Part shown: positions 1 to 7,637 of the stretch, piece after piece
Numbering within the stretch: the first letter of the stretch is position 1
Layout: every line of letters begins with the position of its first letter
NCBI RefSeq assembly: GCF_000817735.3
Contig: NZ_JTJC03000004.1
Span: forward strand, 186,001-250,000
DNA length: 64,000 nt
From: Scytonema millei VB511283
GTDB taxonomy: Bacteria > Cyanobacteriota > Cyanobacteriia > Cyanobacteriales > Chroococcidiopsidaceae
Reading direction: 5' to 3'
Position numbers and translations under genes: made by a program
The notes under the pieces: model-generated
What the model was told of the DNA's origin: nothing
What the model saw: the letters and a program-made list of their open reading frames with translations, nothing else
Database searches by the model: none

Positions 1-1565
1 CCGATAGTTTAACGATCGCCCAATTAAAGAATGGACTCAAAGCCGCGATCGCCCGTGGTTTGAGATTGGCAATTTTTAACTCTTGTGATGGTTTGGGACT
101 GGCAAAAGAACTTGCGGCTCTACACATTCCTCAAATTATCGTAACGCGAGAACCGTTACCAGATTTAGTTGCCCAAGAATTTTTGAAATACTTTCTAGAA
201 GCATTTGCTAGCGGCGAATCTTTCTATCGGGCGGCGCGAGAAGCAAGGGAAAGGTTGCAGGGATTAGAAGATCGCTTTCCCTGCGCCAGTTGGCTACCCG
301 TAATTTGCCAAAATCCCACAGCAGCACCGCTAGTTTGGTCAAATACCTCCCAACATCGCCCATTACCACTGCGTCAAGTTTTCCTCACAATTTTTCAAGC
401 GAGTTTAATTGCAACGACCTTAGTGATGGGAGTGCGATCGCAAGGCATCTTGCAGACATGGGAACTTTCAGCGTTTGATGCCTTGATGCGAATTAGACCA
501 GCCGAGCCGCCAGATCCGCGTATTCTAGTCGTCACCGTTACCGAAGCCGACGTACAGGCACAACCAGCCAAAGAAAGGGGAGCTGCATCGATCTCAGATC
601 GAACGCTGGCTCAACTGATTCAAAAACTAGAGCAATTTCAACCCCGCGCGATCGGTTTGGATATCTATCGCGAGAACCCTGTGGGAGAAGAATATGCAGA
701 TTTAGCTCGGACAATGCAACAGAGCGATCGCTTTTTTGCGGTCTGCAAAGCCAGCGAGGAGGATAAAAAATCTGGTGTTGCGCCACCTCCAGAAGTCCCC
801 AAGCAACGTTTGGCTTTTAGCGATGTCGTGCTAGATGCCGATGGCATTCTGCGCCGTCAGCTCTTAGCTATGGCTGCTGCACCTCCTTGCACGACTGACA
901 AATCCTTAAGTTTGCAATTAGCCACCCGTTACCTAGCCGATTTAGGCATTCAACCACAACTGACCTCAGAAAATGATTGGCAGATTGGTAAGGTCATTTT
1001 TCAAACTTTAGAGGAGAATACTGGTGGCTACCACAACATAGACAGTCGCGGCTATCAACTCCTACTCAATTATCGCGCTGCTAATCCAATTGCAAAGCAA
1101 GTGACAGTTGCGGATGTTTTTCACAATCGACTCACTGCCGATCTAGTCAAAGACCGGATCGTTCTGATTGGTACGATCGCCGAAAGCTTTCACGATTATT
1201 GGTCTACTCCTTACAGTTCCAGTCAGTTTCTTCACCAAAAAATGCCAGGAGTCGTTGTACAGGCGCACATGCTCAGTCAAATCCTCAGCGCCGTTTTGGA
1301 TCGCCGACCGTCGATCTGGGTTTGGTCGCAGTGGAGTGAAGTTTTTTGGGTTTGGTGTTGGTCCGTTGTTGGCGGCATACTCGCTTATCGCCTGCAAGGG
1401 TTACGTTTGGGACTAGCAGGAGCGATCGCCTTTAGCGTCGTGTATGGAGTTTGTTTTAGCCTCTTGCTACTAGGTGGCTGGATACCGTTGATTCCTGCTG
1501 CATTAGCTTTAGTTCTTGCGTCTGCATATGTAGCAGTATATGTAGGATTCAAAACTCAGAAATAG
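1..1565 (+). CDS. CHAT-CHASE2 transmembrane receptor protein, 5' end outside window
   Basis: The reading frame is open from base 3 to the stop at 1563-1565, so the gene starts upstream of the window. The first 110 or so residues match the end of a CHAT protease-like domain, including IFNSCDGLGLA and the REPLPD and FPCASWLPV segments. A transmembrane helix (VFLTIFQASLIATTLVMG) leads into a CHASE2 extracellular sensor domain (FDALMRIRP, then a FADVVLD-like stretch and RIVLIGT). The protein ends in two or three membrane helices and a short cytoplasmic tail with no kinase or cyclase. CHAT-CHASE2 fusions are a known cyanobacterial architecture; a signalling or caspase-like role is inferred only. 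A TTG at 60 is an unlikely start because it cuts through the CHAT domain. Confidence 0.85.
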   Translation, partial: DSLTIAQLKNGLKAAIARGLRLAIFNSCDGLGLAKELAALHIPQIIVTREPLPDLVAQEFLKYFLEAFASGESFYRAAREARERLQGLEDRFPCASWLPVICQNPTAAPLVWSNTSQHRPLPLRQVFLTIFQASLIATTLVMGVRSQGILQTWELSAFDALMRIRPAEPPDPRILVVTVTEADVQAQPAKERGAASISDRTLAQLIQKLEQFQPRAIGLDIYRENPVGEEYADLARTMQQSDRFFAVCKASEEDKKSGVAPPPEVPKQRLAFSDVVLDADGILRRQLLAMAAAPPCTTDKSLSLQLATRYLADLGIQPQLTSENDWQIGKVIFQTLEENTGGYHNIDSRGYQLLLNYRAANPIAKQVTVADVFHNRLTADLVKDRIVLIGTIAESFHDYWSTPYSSSQFLHQKMPGVVVQAHMLSQILSAVLDRRPSIWVWSQWSEVFWVWCWSVVGGILAYRLQGLRLGLAGAIAFSVVYGVCFSLLLLGGWIPLIPAALALVLASAYVAVYVGFKTQK

Positions 1566-1596
1566 CGCTCGTCTAACACTCAGAAGTTACGCAGTC

Positions 1597-1734
1597 GATC
1601 CCCCAACCTCCTTAAAAAGGGGGCTTTTATTTCCCCACTTTTTAAGTTTAATATGTTGGTTCAGGCGTATTTTGCAATCAACCTTAACAGGGGGCTTTTA
1701 TTTCCCCACTTTTTAAGGGGGGTTAGGGGGGATC
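1597..1734. repeat. Palindromic repeat of the gatcccccc...ggggggatc type
   Basis: The element opens with GATCCCCCAACCTCC and closes with GGGGGGTTAGGGGGGATC, so its outer ends are inverted repeats. Inside, a segment of about 28 bases (GGGGCTTTTATTTCCCCAC and following) is present twice, at about 1619-1646 and 1689-1716. Related copies lie at 25920-26035 and 62871-62988, and a short one sits inside the WD40 gene at about 15421-15462. It follows directly after a stop codon and could fold in RNA, so transcription termination is possible but unproven. Confidence 0.75.
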
Positions 1735-1915
1735 GTCGAGAGCTGAAATTTAAAGTGCGTATCTCCTGACACTGTTATTTTTATTGACTTCAATTTTCGC
1801 GATCGCTGCATAATTCGATCGCAACTCCACCCATTACATAGATAAGGAAGAGCGGATAACAACAGCATGAATTTGTCACGAAATTCATGAAAACTTTGTT
1901 AAATAACTAAAATCT
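1735..1915. other. Intergenic stretch before the small-ORF cluster
   Basis: Together with the repeat at 1597-1734 this fills the 350-base gap after the CHASE2 gene. I see no coding frame and no convincing promoter here. An AT-rich stretch with a direct repeat of AATTCATGAAA-like sequence lies just upstream of the ATG at 1916. Confidence 0.4.
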
Positions 1916-2068
1916 ATGCACGCCAAAACTACTTCTTACTCACTAGATCGAGTAGATGTTGACATACAACTCAAAAATCGCCGTTCTAAATTATCGATGA
2001 TTTGGGTGAAAGAGTTTGACGGCAAACGTCATCATTTAGTAGCACGATGGATTTCACAAGATTCGTAA
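1916..2068 (+). CDS. Small basic protein, 50 aa, unknown
   Basis: An ATG at 1916 opens a 50-residue frame ending TAA at 2066-2068. The product is hydrophilic and basic, with YSLDRVDVDIQLKNRRSKL near the start and a C-terminal RHHLVARWISQDS. It has no signal peptide, membrane segment or motif I recognise. It is the first of four closely spaced short frames running towards the terminal oxidase gene on the same strand. The even composition and the ordered cluster argue for a real gene, but there is no strong Shine-Dalgarno sequence. Confidence 0.45.
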   Translation: MHAKTTSYSLDRVDVDIQLKNRRSKLSMIWVKEFDGKRHHLVARWISQDS

Positions 2069-2123
2069 ATAGTTTGTTTAAAATCCAATCTCCATTGCAA
2101 GCAACTTCATAAACGGAAAAAAA

Positions 2124-2270
2124 ATGAAAATCAACTCTGTTAGACACCAAGCTTTTCTTCATTTGATGAATAACTTTCAAGCTCAGAGACTTCAGCGTTT
2201 GCGTTTGCTGGGTCGTTCGATGAATACAATTGGCATTTACGACTTGAGATCGGAGTTCAGACAAGAATAA
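2124..2270 (+). CDS. Small basic protein, 48 aa, unknown
   Basis: ATG at 2124 follows a purine-rich stretch (GGAAAAAAA) and the frame closes at 2268-2270. The peptide is rich in Arg, Leu and Gln, with a likely amphipathic helix in the middle (FQAQRLQRLRLLGRSM). No family is recognised. It lies 55 bases after the previous small ORF and 74 before the PII-like one, all on the plus strand. A functional peptide is plausible but unproven. Confidence 0.45.
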   Translation: MKINSVRHQAFLHLMNNFQAQRLQRLRLLGRSMNTIGIYDLRSEFRQE

Positions 2271-2323
2271 TCTAGATTCAAACAGATTTGTAGCTTTGTA
2301 AAACAATAACTTACCAAGTAATC

Positions 2324-2458
2324 ATGTCATACCAAGAAGAAAAAATGAAACAAATTGAAGCGATCGTTCCTGCTGACAGTTTGGCTTTATTTAAAACTGT
2401 TCTTGTCAATGCTGAGATTATCGACATGACCGTTTCAACAGTCCGTAAAAAACGCTAA
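2324..2458 (+). CDS. Truncated PII (GlnB)-like minigene
   Basis: The frame runs from ATG 2324, or more likely from the internal ATG at 2345 (37 residues, preceded by GAAGAAAAA), to TAA at 2456-2458. From the second Met it reads MKQIEAIVPADSL, then LVNAEIIDMTVSTVR. This follows the start of the nitrogen regulator PII, where family members read MKKIEAIIRP, then LVNAGIVGMTVSEVR. The similarity covers the first beta-alpha-beta unit and stops where the T-loop would begin, at a basic RKKR tail. All T-loop, nucleotide- and 2-oxoglutarate-binding parts are absent. It is either a decayed fragment or a peptide that could interfere with PII trimers. The resemblance was judged by eye. Confidence 0.55.
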   Translation: MSYQEEKMKQIEAIVPADSLALFKTVLVNAEIIDMTVSTVRKKR

Positions 2459-2475
2459 TTGTAGGAGATTTTGAT

Positions 2476-2757
2476 ATGGATAACGTAACTGCTCCAAACC
2501 ATGCACCTGTTCTCACACCACCGGAAATTACATTAATCCCAAACAATTCACTCTTGACCGAGACACCAGAAGAAGGACGGCAACTTGCAGTTAAAATGGC
2601 ACGGCTGATTATTAAGTTGACTCAACCTGATGAAGAAAAGCGCAAACAACTGCGCAAGGTTTATGACAATGATGCCATGATGCTAATTGCCGCGAGTCAA
2701 GTTGTTGCCGCAGAATTTGCCACGATCGCCGCTGCTAATAACTACTGGCGAAAGTAG
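2476..2757 (+). CDS. Hypothetical protein, 93 aa, upstream of terminal oxidase
   Basis: ATG 2476 follows TAGGAGATTTTGAT, a good ribosome binding site, only 17 bases after the PII-like frame. The product is soluble, with a Pro-rich N-terminus and two helices in the second half (EEGRQLAVKMARLIIKL and MMLIAASQVVAAEFATIAAA). I do not recognise the family. The terminal oxidase start lies 47 bases downstream, so co-transcription is likely. A role linked to the oxidase is inference from position only. Confidence 0.7.
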   Translation: MDNVTAPNHAPVLTPPEITLIPNNSLLTETPEEGRQLAVKMARLIIKLTQPDEEKRKQLRKVYDNDAMMLIAASQVVAAEFATIAAANNYWRK

Positions 2758-2804
2758 CATTTCAATAATCAGTCATGTGTTCTGAATATCAGGAGAAATA
2801 CGCG

Positions 2805-3497
2805 ATGAAACTTTTGATTCGAGCGATCGTTAGCTTTTTTGTCTTCGTTGTCGATGTTATCTACGGTAATCGTTCTTACGCTCGGTTTTACGTGCTAGAA
2901 ACGATCGCTCGCGTGCCTTATTTTTCCTATCTATCGGTGCTGCATCTCTACGAGACTCTTGGCTCTTGGCGTAAAGCAGACTGGTTGAAAGTTCACTTTG
3001 CCCAAACCTGGAACGAATTACATCACCTATTGATTATGGAATCTTTGGGGGGCGATCGCCACTGGCTCGATCGCTTCATCGCTCAACATATTGCTGTGAT
3101 GTACTACTGGGCGATCGTGCCACTTTACATGCTATTTCCCGAATACGCCTACTACCTGATGGAACTGATTGAAAGTCATGCATATCATACCTATGACGAG
3201 TACTTGAAGGCACATGAAGCACAGTTGAAAGCTCAAAGCGCTCCTCAAGTTGCGATCGCCTTCTATCGCGATGGCGATCTCTATATGTTTGAGGAAGTTC
3301 AGACAACAGGCGATCGTGAATTTCGCCGTCCTAAAGTGGATAATCTGTACGACGTGTTTGTGAATATTCGCGATGACGAATGGGAACATGTAAAAACAAT
3401 GGAGGCACTCCAGAAACCAGAAGTGCAACCTACCTTTCACAGTCCTCATACGGTTTTCGTTGCAGCAAAAGCTTTATCGAGTGAAGGAGAAGTTTAA
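2805..3497 (+). CDS. Plastoquinol terminal oxidase (alternative oxidase family)
   Basis: This is a membrane-associated diiron oxidase that passes electrons from quinol to oxygen without pumping protons. Numbering from ATG 2805 (230 aa, AGGAGAAA just upstream), the iron ligands are visible as E32 (LET), E71 and H74 (NELHH), E123 (ESHAYHTYDEY), and E192 and H195 (RDDEWEH). The pattern is closer to plastid PTOX than to mitochondrial AOX. An upstream in-frame start at 2775 would add ten residues but lacks a binding site. In cyanobacteria such enzymes relieve an over-reduced plastoquinone pool under high light or nutrient stress. It may share a transcript with the small ORFs before it. Confidence 0.93.
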   Translation: MKLLIRAIVSFFVFVVDVIYGNRSYARFYVLETIARVPYFSYLSVLHLYETLGSWRKADWLKVHFAQTWNELHHLLIMESLGGDRHWLDRFIAQHIAVMYYWAIVPLYMLFPEYAYYLMELIESHAYHTYDEYLKAHEAQLKAQSAPQVAIAFYRDGDLYMFEEVQTTGDREFRRPKVDNLYDVFVNIRDDEWEHVKTMEALQKPEVQPTFHSPHTVFVAAKALSSEGEV

Positions 3498-4074
3498 ATT
3501 GCATCAAAATTATAGTTCCTCACTCAAACTGCCCATTCGACGAATAATTTACAGCTCGCAACTTTTTCATTCTTATGTGCACCCTGGTGTTGAGAAATTG
3601 ACTTAATAGGCTAATTCGGCACTCATTATGCAACTGTTTTCTTGTAAGAGAGACAACAGTTGTCGATTTGTGTCGTCCATGTGATTCTTTGTCACTCTAT
3701 CTCTTGGGATGGACTGCTCGGTTACGCTTAAAGGATTACACCTAAAGATAGATAAATAAAATACATAAACCAAGTTTACTAGCGCATCATTCATACTAGA
3801 TGGAGCTAGAAAATAAGTTTTATAATCTTATTAGAGTCTTTTGGTTAACAACAACTCGAATATCAAATTAAAAGACAACTTCAGCTCTTCAGCAACAACG
3901 GTCTCACACAAATGTGACGCAAAAGGTATTGCGGTAACGTTCGTGTCAGATTGTGCTGACTCGGTAACGCAAATAGAGAGTTAGAAGTGTCTGCGTTTCA
4001 AGCGCTCCAATTGTCTTATGAGATTCAGTCGCAGGTTGGGCAATTGGACAAGCTTCTTCAAAGGAGAAATCCAA
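3498..4074. other. Intergenic region upstream of the hppd cluster
   Basis: This is 577 bases with no supported gene. A minus-strand frame at 3603-3794 has no family match and AT-rich composition. The region is AT-rich around 3740-3890 and probably holds the promoter for the downstream cluster. A short direct repeat (GGTAACG) occurs at about 3932 and 3962, with a GTCAG...CTGAC dyad (3945-3960) between. No known operator was identified. Confidence 0.4.
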
Positions 4075-5181
4075 ATGAGCGATTTTTGCCCGATTCAGCG
4101 ATTCGACCACCTTGAGTTCTATGTTGGGAACGCAAGGCAAGCAGCCCTATTTTATTCCAAGTGTTTTGGATTCAAGATCGCTGCCTATCGAGGACTAGAG
4201 ACTAATAGCCGCGCCACTGCCTCATACGTACTAGAGCAAGGGAATATTCGCTTTGTTCTGAGTACGGGACTGCATCCAGAACATCCTATCTCCAAAAGTG
4301 TACTCAAACACGGCGACGGAATTGCCATCATTGCTTTAGAAGTCCCTGATGTTGTCAGTGCCTATCAGGAAACCACTCAACGAGGTGCGGTGGGAGCGAT
4401 CGCCCCGACGGAAGCACAAGATAACTATGGAGCGTTACGCTACTCTGCGATTCATGCTTACGGCGATACTTTAATTAAGTTCGTCGATCGCAGCAATTAT
4501 GCAGGTGTTTTTGCTCCTGGTTTTGAACCTCGGAATCTACATGCCAACTCCAAAGGGGTAGGGCTGAAAACCATCGACCACGTAGTTGCAAATGTAGAAC
4601 TAGGGGCAATGGAACGATGGACGCGATTTTTTGCTGAGACGATGGGTTTTAACCTATTAATACATTTTGACGATCGCGCCATTTCTACTGAGTACTCAGC
4701 CTTAATGTCCAAAGTGATGCAGGACAGCACGGGTACGATTAAATTGCCAATTAACGAACCAGCTTTAGGCAAGGCGAAATCTCAGATTGAAGAGTACTTG
4801 GAATATTACCACGGAGCCGGAATTCAACACGTTGCCTGCGCGACCGACAGCATTATCGAGACAGTCACTCAGATGCGGGCAGCAGGAGTTGAGTTTCTCT
4901 CAACACCAAAAACGTACTACGAAAACTTAGAGGAGCGAGTAGGAAAAATTGACGAGCCAATCGAGCGGCTAGCCGAGTTAGGCATCTTGGTAGATCGAGA
5001 AGCAGATGGGTATTTATTACAAATTTTCACCCAGCCAGTGCAGGACCGACCGACGCTGTTCTTTGAGGTGATTGAGCGACACGGAGCGCAAGGCTTCGGT
5101 GAGGGGAATTTCAAATCCTTGTTTGTCGCGATCGAACGCGAGCAAACGTTGAGAGGCAATTTGGCGATCGCAATGGTGTGA
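4075..5181 (+). CDS. hppD: 4-hydroxyphenylpyruvate dioxygenase
   Basis: The enzyme converts 4-hydroxyphenylpyruvate to homogentisate, the head-group precursor of tocopherols and the entry to tyrosine breakdown. It has two vicinal-oxygen-chelate domains. Counting from ATG 4075 (368 aa), the Fe(II) ligands are H169 (TIDHVV), H252 (GIQHVA) and E331 (LFFEVIERHG), with the conserved C-terminal FGEGNFKSLF segment following. A start at 4018 is possible but has no binding site, while AAGGAGAAA lies at 4060-4068 before ATG 4075. The next gene begins four bases after the stop, so the two are surely co-transcribed. Confidence 0.96.
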   Translation: MSDFCPIQRFDHLEFYVGNARQAALFYSKCFGFKIAAYRGLETNSRATASYVLEQGNIRFVLSTGLHPEHPISKSVLKHGDGIAIIALEVPDVVSAYQETTQRGAVGAIAPTEAQDNYGALRYSAIHAYGDTLIKFVDRSNYAGVFAPGFEPRNLHANSKGVGLKTIDHVVANVELGAMERWTRFFAETMGFNLLIHFDDRAISTEYSALMSKVMQDSTGTIKLPINEPALGKAKSQIEEYLEYYHGAGIQHVACATDSIIETVTQMRAAGVEFLSTPKTYYENLEERVGKIDEPIERLAELGILVDREADGYLLQIFTQPVQDRPTLFFEVIERHGAQGFGEGNFKSLFVAIEREQTLRGNLAIAMV

Positions 5182-5185
5182 AACC

Positions 5186-6337
5186 ATGACTTACTACTAT
5201 TATTTGGGGAACATTTCCCACAAACGACACACTCAATTTCGTCAACTAGATGGCTCTCTGTATCACGAAGAATCAATCGGGCTTCGCGGCTTCTCAGGCG
5301 TGCAATCTTTGCTCTACCACCTGTATCCACCCACGCAAATTCAAAAAATTTGGATCGAGGGCAATGTAGAAATTCCCTACGAAGACCAAAGCCCCTTGCA
5401 TCACCGCCACCTACGCACCGCAACTATGACAGCGAAAGGCGATGCTGTGGAATCGCGCCTCCCCTTGATGGCAAATGCAGACATATGCATATCAGTCGCT
5501 TGTCCAACGCGACCTATGCAGTATTGGTATCGATTCGCCTGGGGTGATGAAGTCATTTTCATCCACGACGGGAGCGGCATATTAGAAACTCAGTTTGGCA
5601 ATCTCTTCTACCGACCTGGCGATTACTTGGTGATTCCCACGGGAGTTCTTTGGCGTATCCTCCCTGATGCAGCAGTCGAGCAGCGCATGTTGGTTGTAGA
5701 AGCTTACGGACACATTGAGCCACCAGCGCGTTATCTCAATCGCTACGGTCAATTTCTCGAACACTCCCCCTACTGCGAGCGCGATATTCGTCCGCCCAAC
5801 CAACTAATCGTCCATGACGAGGAAGGAGAATTTGAGGTTCGAGTCAAAGCCGGAAACCAGATTACTAGCTACCTCTATCACCATCATCCCTTAGACGTTG
5901 TGGGATGGGATGGGCATCTCTGGCCCTATGCCTTCAACATTGAAGATTTCGAGCCGATTACAGGTCGGGTTCACCAACCGCCCCCAGTGCATCAAACGTT
6001 TGAAGCCCCCGGATTTGTTTTGTGTTCCTTCGTACCGCGTCTGTTTGATTATCATCCTTTAGCAATTCCGGCTCCATACAACCATTCCAACGTCGATTCA
6101 GATGAGGTGATTTACTACGTTGAAGGGAAATTTATGTCGCGCAAAGGAATTGAACGGGCATCAATAACCATTCATCCCAGGGGTATTCCCCACGGTCCTC
6201 ATCCAGGCATGTACGAAGGGTCAATTGGGAAAGAACGGACTGACGAACTCGCTGTGATGATTGACACCTTTCGTCCGCTGAAGCTGACGCAGCACGCTCT
6301 TAAATTTGAGGACAAAGACTATTCATATAGTTGGTAG
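5186..6337 (+). CDS. hmgA: Homogentisate 1,2-dioxygenase-like protein
   Basis: A 383-residue cupin-fold protein of the homogentisate dioxygenase family, which opens the homogentisate ring to maleylacetoacetate using Fe(II). Probable metal ligands fall in YNHSNVDSDE (H300 and E307) and in HPRGIPHGPHPG (H336 or neighbour). It is shorter than animal and proteobacterial enzymes (about 430-445 aa) but complete for the short bacterial subgroup. It sits four bases after hppD, which fits homogentisate as substrate. However, no maleylacetoacetate isomerase or fumarylacetoacetase follows, so either those genes lie elsewhere or the ring-cleavage product feeds another route. Confidence 0.85.
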   Translation: MTYYYYLGNISHKRHTQFRQLDGSLYHEESIGLRGFSGVQSLLYHLYPPTQIQKIWIEGNVEIPYEDQSPLHHRHLRTATMTAKGDAVESRLPLMANADICISVACPTRPMQYWYRFAWGDEVIFIHDGSGILETQFGNLFYRPGDYLVIPTGVLWRILPDAAVEQRMLVVEAYGHIEPPARYLNRYGQFLEHSPYCERDIRPPNQLIVHDEEGEFEVRVKAGNQITSYLYHHHPLDVVGWDGHLWPYAFNIEDFEPITGRVHQPPPVHQTFEAPGFVLCSFVPRLFDYHPLAIPAPYNHSNVDSDEVIYYVEGKFMSRKGIERASITIHPRGIPHGPHPGMYEGSIGKERTDELAVMIDTFRPLKLTQHALKFEDKDYSYSW

Positions 6338-6470
6338 TTGGTAATGGGTCATGGGTCATTGGCAAGAGGTTGGAGAATTGTCAATTGTGAATTGATTGTT
6401 TCTCTCCATTACCAATTACTGATGAATGCCATGCATGACTTCATAAAGAAAAAGTGGCATATCACATCAA

Positions 6471-6518
6471 CTACCAACTACCAACTACCAATTACCAATT
6501 ACCAATTACCAATTACCG
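6471..6518. repeat. Short tandem repeat (STRR), ccaatta unit
   Basis: Tandem heptamers of the type ACCAATT/ACCAACT occupy the gap between hmgA and the HDO gene. Heptameric STRRs are a known feature of filamentous cyanobacterial genomes. The 66-codon frame running through it is an artefact of the repeat. Confidence 0.8.
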
Positions 6519-6534
6519 TTAGGAGTAATAAATT

Positions 6535-7455
6535 ATGACTTTTCTTTTGACAACATCTTCAAGTAGATTAACTATTTCTTCGCGGATTGAGGAACGCTTG
6601 CGCCAAGGCGAACTCACGCAGGATCGAGTAGACGAGTTTAGAGATTTTCTGGTAGAAGTCGATCGCGAATTCATGCAGCACCGCATCATTACTAATAACG
6701 CCTATACCCGTTGGTTTCGCGAGGGTAGGGCTACCGACGAGGAGCTAGTCTACTTTATTAAACAGTTTTCAGTTTTTTCTAACCAATTTCTAATTGCTGC
6801 TTTACAAAAAGTCATCAACTCACCAACGCTACAACAATCGCGTGCTAGCCGAGAAATTTTGCTCAACGAGCTAGGCGTAATCTATCGCAAGCTAGGGCAG
6901 GTAGGTAGCAGCCGCGTTACCCAGAGTCAAGAAAAAGACCGCGAAGGCGATCCTGAACTGGTCAGCACTGAGGGTACAGTAGACGGTGGAATTTGCCGTT
7001 TTCAAGCAGCTCATTTTGAGTGGCTAATTGGTGTTGCTGAGGGGTTAGGTCTGAGCTATGCCGATATTGGTAAGCGCAAGCATGGCAGTCCGACAACTTT
7101 GCACTTCTGCGACGAGTTGATCCGCCTCTACGGTAGCGCCGATCCGCAGATCGCCGAGGGTGCTAGCTTTGCAGTCGAGAACTGGGCGGCGGCTGGCTTT
7201 TGGCAAGAACTGGAAGATGGCTTGACGCGCATCAAGCAAACGCGGTATCCGCACTTGCGCCTCGCATTTTTCACCTGGCACAACCGCGTTGAGGCACAAC
7301 ACGCCGGACATACGCTGGAGGAACTGGAGGAAGTCTATTTCAAGCCAGACTTCGATCGCACCAAATTTATCCAAGGTGGTCGAGAAATTCTCGATGCGAT
7401 CGCTGTTTTTTGGGACGGACTTAACAGTTATCAGTTATCAGTTATCAGGGAGTAG
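6535..7455 (+). CDS. Heme-oxygenase-like diiron oxidase (HDO/TenA-PqqC-like) protein
   Basis: A 306-residue all-helical protein starting at ATG 6535 after AGGAG at 6521. Candidate metal-binding residues are spaced as in heme-oxygenase-like diiron oxygenases: E112 (NELG), H160 (AAHFEW), E215 (VENWAA), then H249, E253 and H256 in WHNRVEAQHAGHT. This superfamily includes CADD, UndA, BesC and SznF, which carry out C-C cleavage, desaturation or N-oxygenation. It lies between a homogentisate dioxygenase and a prenyltransferase, which suggests a tailoring step on an aromatic or amino-acid-derived substrate. The last residues (YQLSVIRE) are encoded by an STRR, so the natural C-terminus has been altered. 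The exact reaction is unknown. Confidence 0.7.
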   Translation: MTFLLTTSSSRLTISSRIEERLRQGELTQDRVDEFRDFLVEVDREFMQHRIITNNAYTRWFREGRATDEELVYFIKQFSVFSNQFLIAALQKVINSPTLQQSRASREILLNELGVIYRKLGQVGSSRVTQSQEKDREGDPELVSTEGTVDGGICRFQAAHFEWLIGVAEGLGLSYADIGKRKHGSPTTLHFCDELIRLYGSADPQIAEGASFAVENWAAAGFWQELEDGLTRIKQTRYPHLRLAFFTWHNRVEAQHAGHTLEELEEVYFKPDFDRTKFIQGGREILDAIAVFWDGLNSYQLSVIRE

Positions 7456-7630
7456 GGAGTAGGGAGCAGGGGGAAGAGAGCTTCAGGTGCAGAGGGGCAG
7501 AGGAGCAGAGGAGCAGAGGAGCAGAAGGGAAAATCAATTCAATATCCAAAATCTCCACACCCCACACCCCACACCCCACACCCTACACCCCACACCCTCT
7601 TCACGACTTACGACTTACGACTTACGACTT
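7425..7630. repeat. Dense block of short tandem repeats
   Basis: Several different tandem repeats follow one another: AGTTATC (7425-7448, overlapping the end of the HDO gene), GGGAGTA, GAGGAGCA, CCCCACA and finally ACGACTT (about 7602-7630). The block ends just before the prenyltransferase start. Similar AGTTATC and ACGACTT arrays recur at 49174, 57561 and 59089. Confidence 0.85.
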
Positions 7631-7637
7631 ATCAATT

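Noticed and set aside
538-847. Minus-strand frames within the CHASE2 gene
   Set aside because: They are antisense to conserved CHASE2 sequence and have no family features or binding sites.
1986-2306. 106-codon minus-strand frame over the small-ORF cluster
   Set aside because: It lies antisense to two small plus-strand frames, is AT-rich and Ser/Leu/Phe-heavy, and lacks a binding site. It cannot be excluded entirely, but the plus-strand order towards the oxidase is more coherent.
6338-6538. 66-codon plus-strand frame between hmgA and the HDO gene
   Set aside because: Its second half is translated STRR (NYQLPITNYQLPIT), a repeat artefact.
7425-7630. CRISPR-like array
   Set aside because: The repeats are seven-base tandem units without spacers, so they are STRRs.
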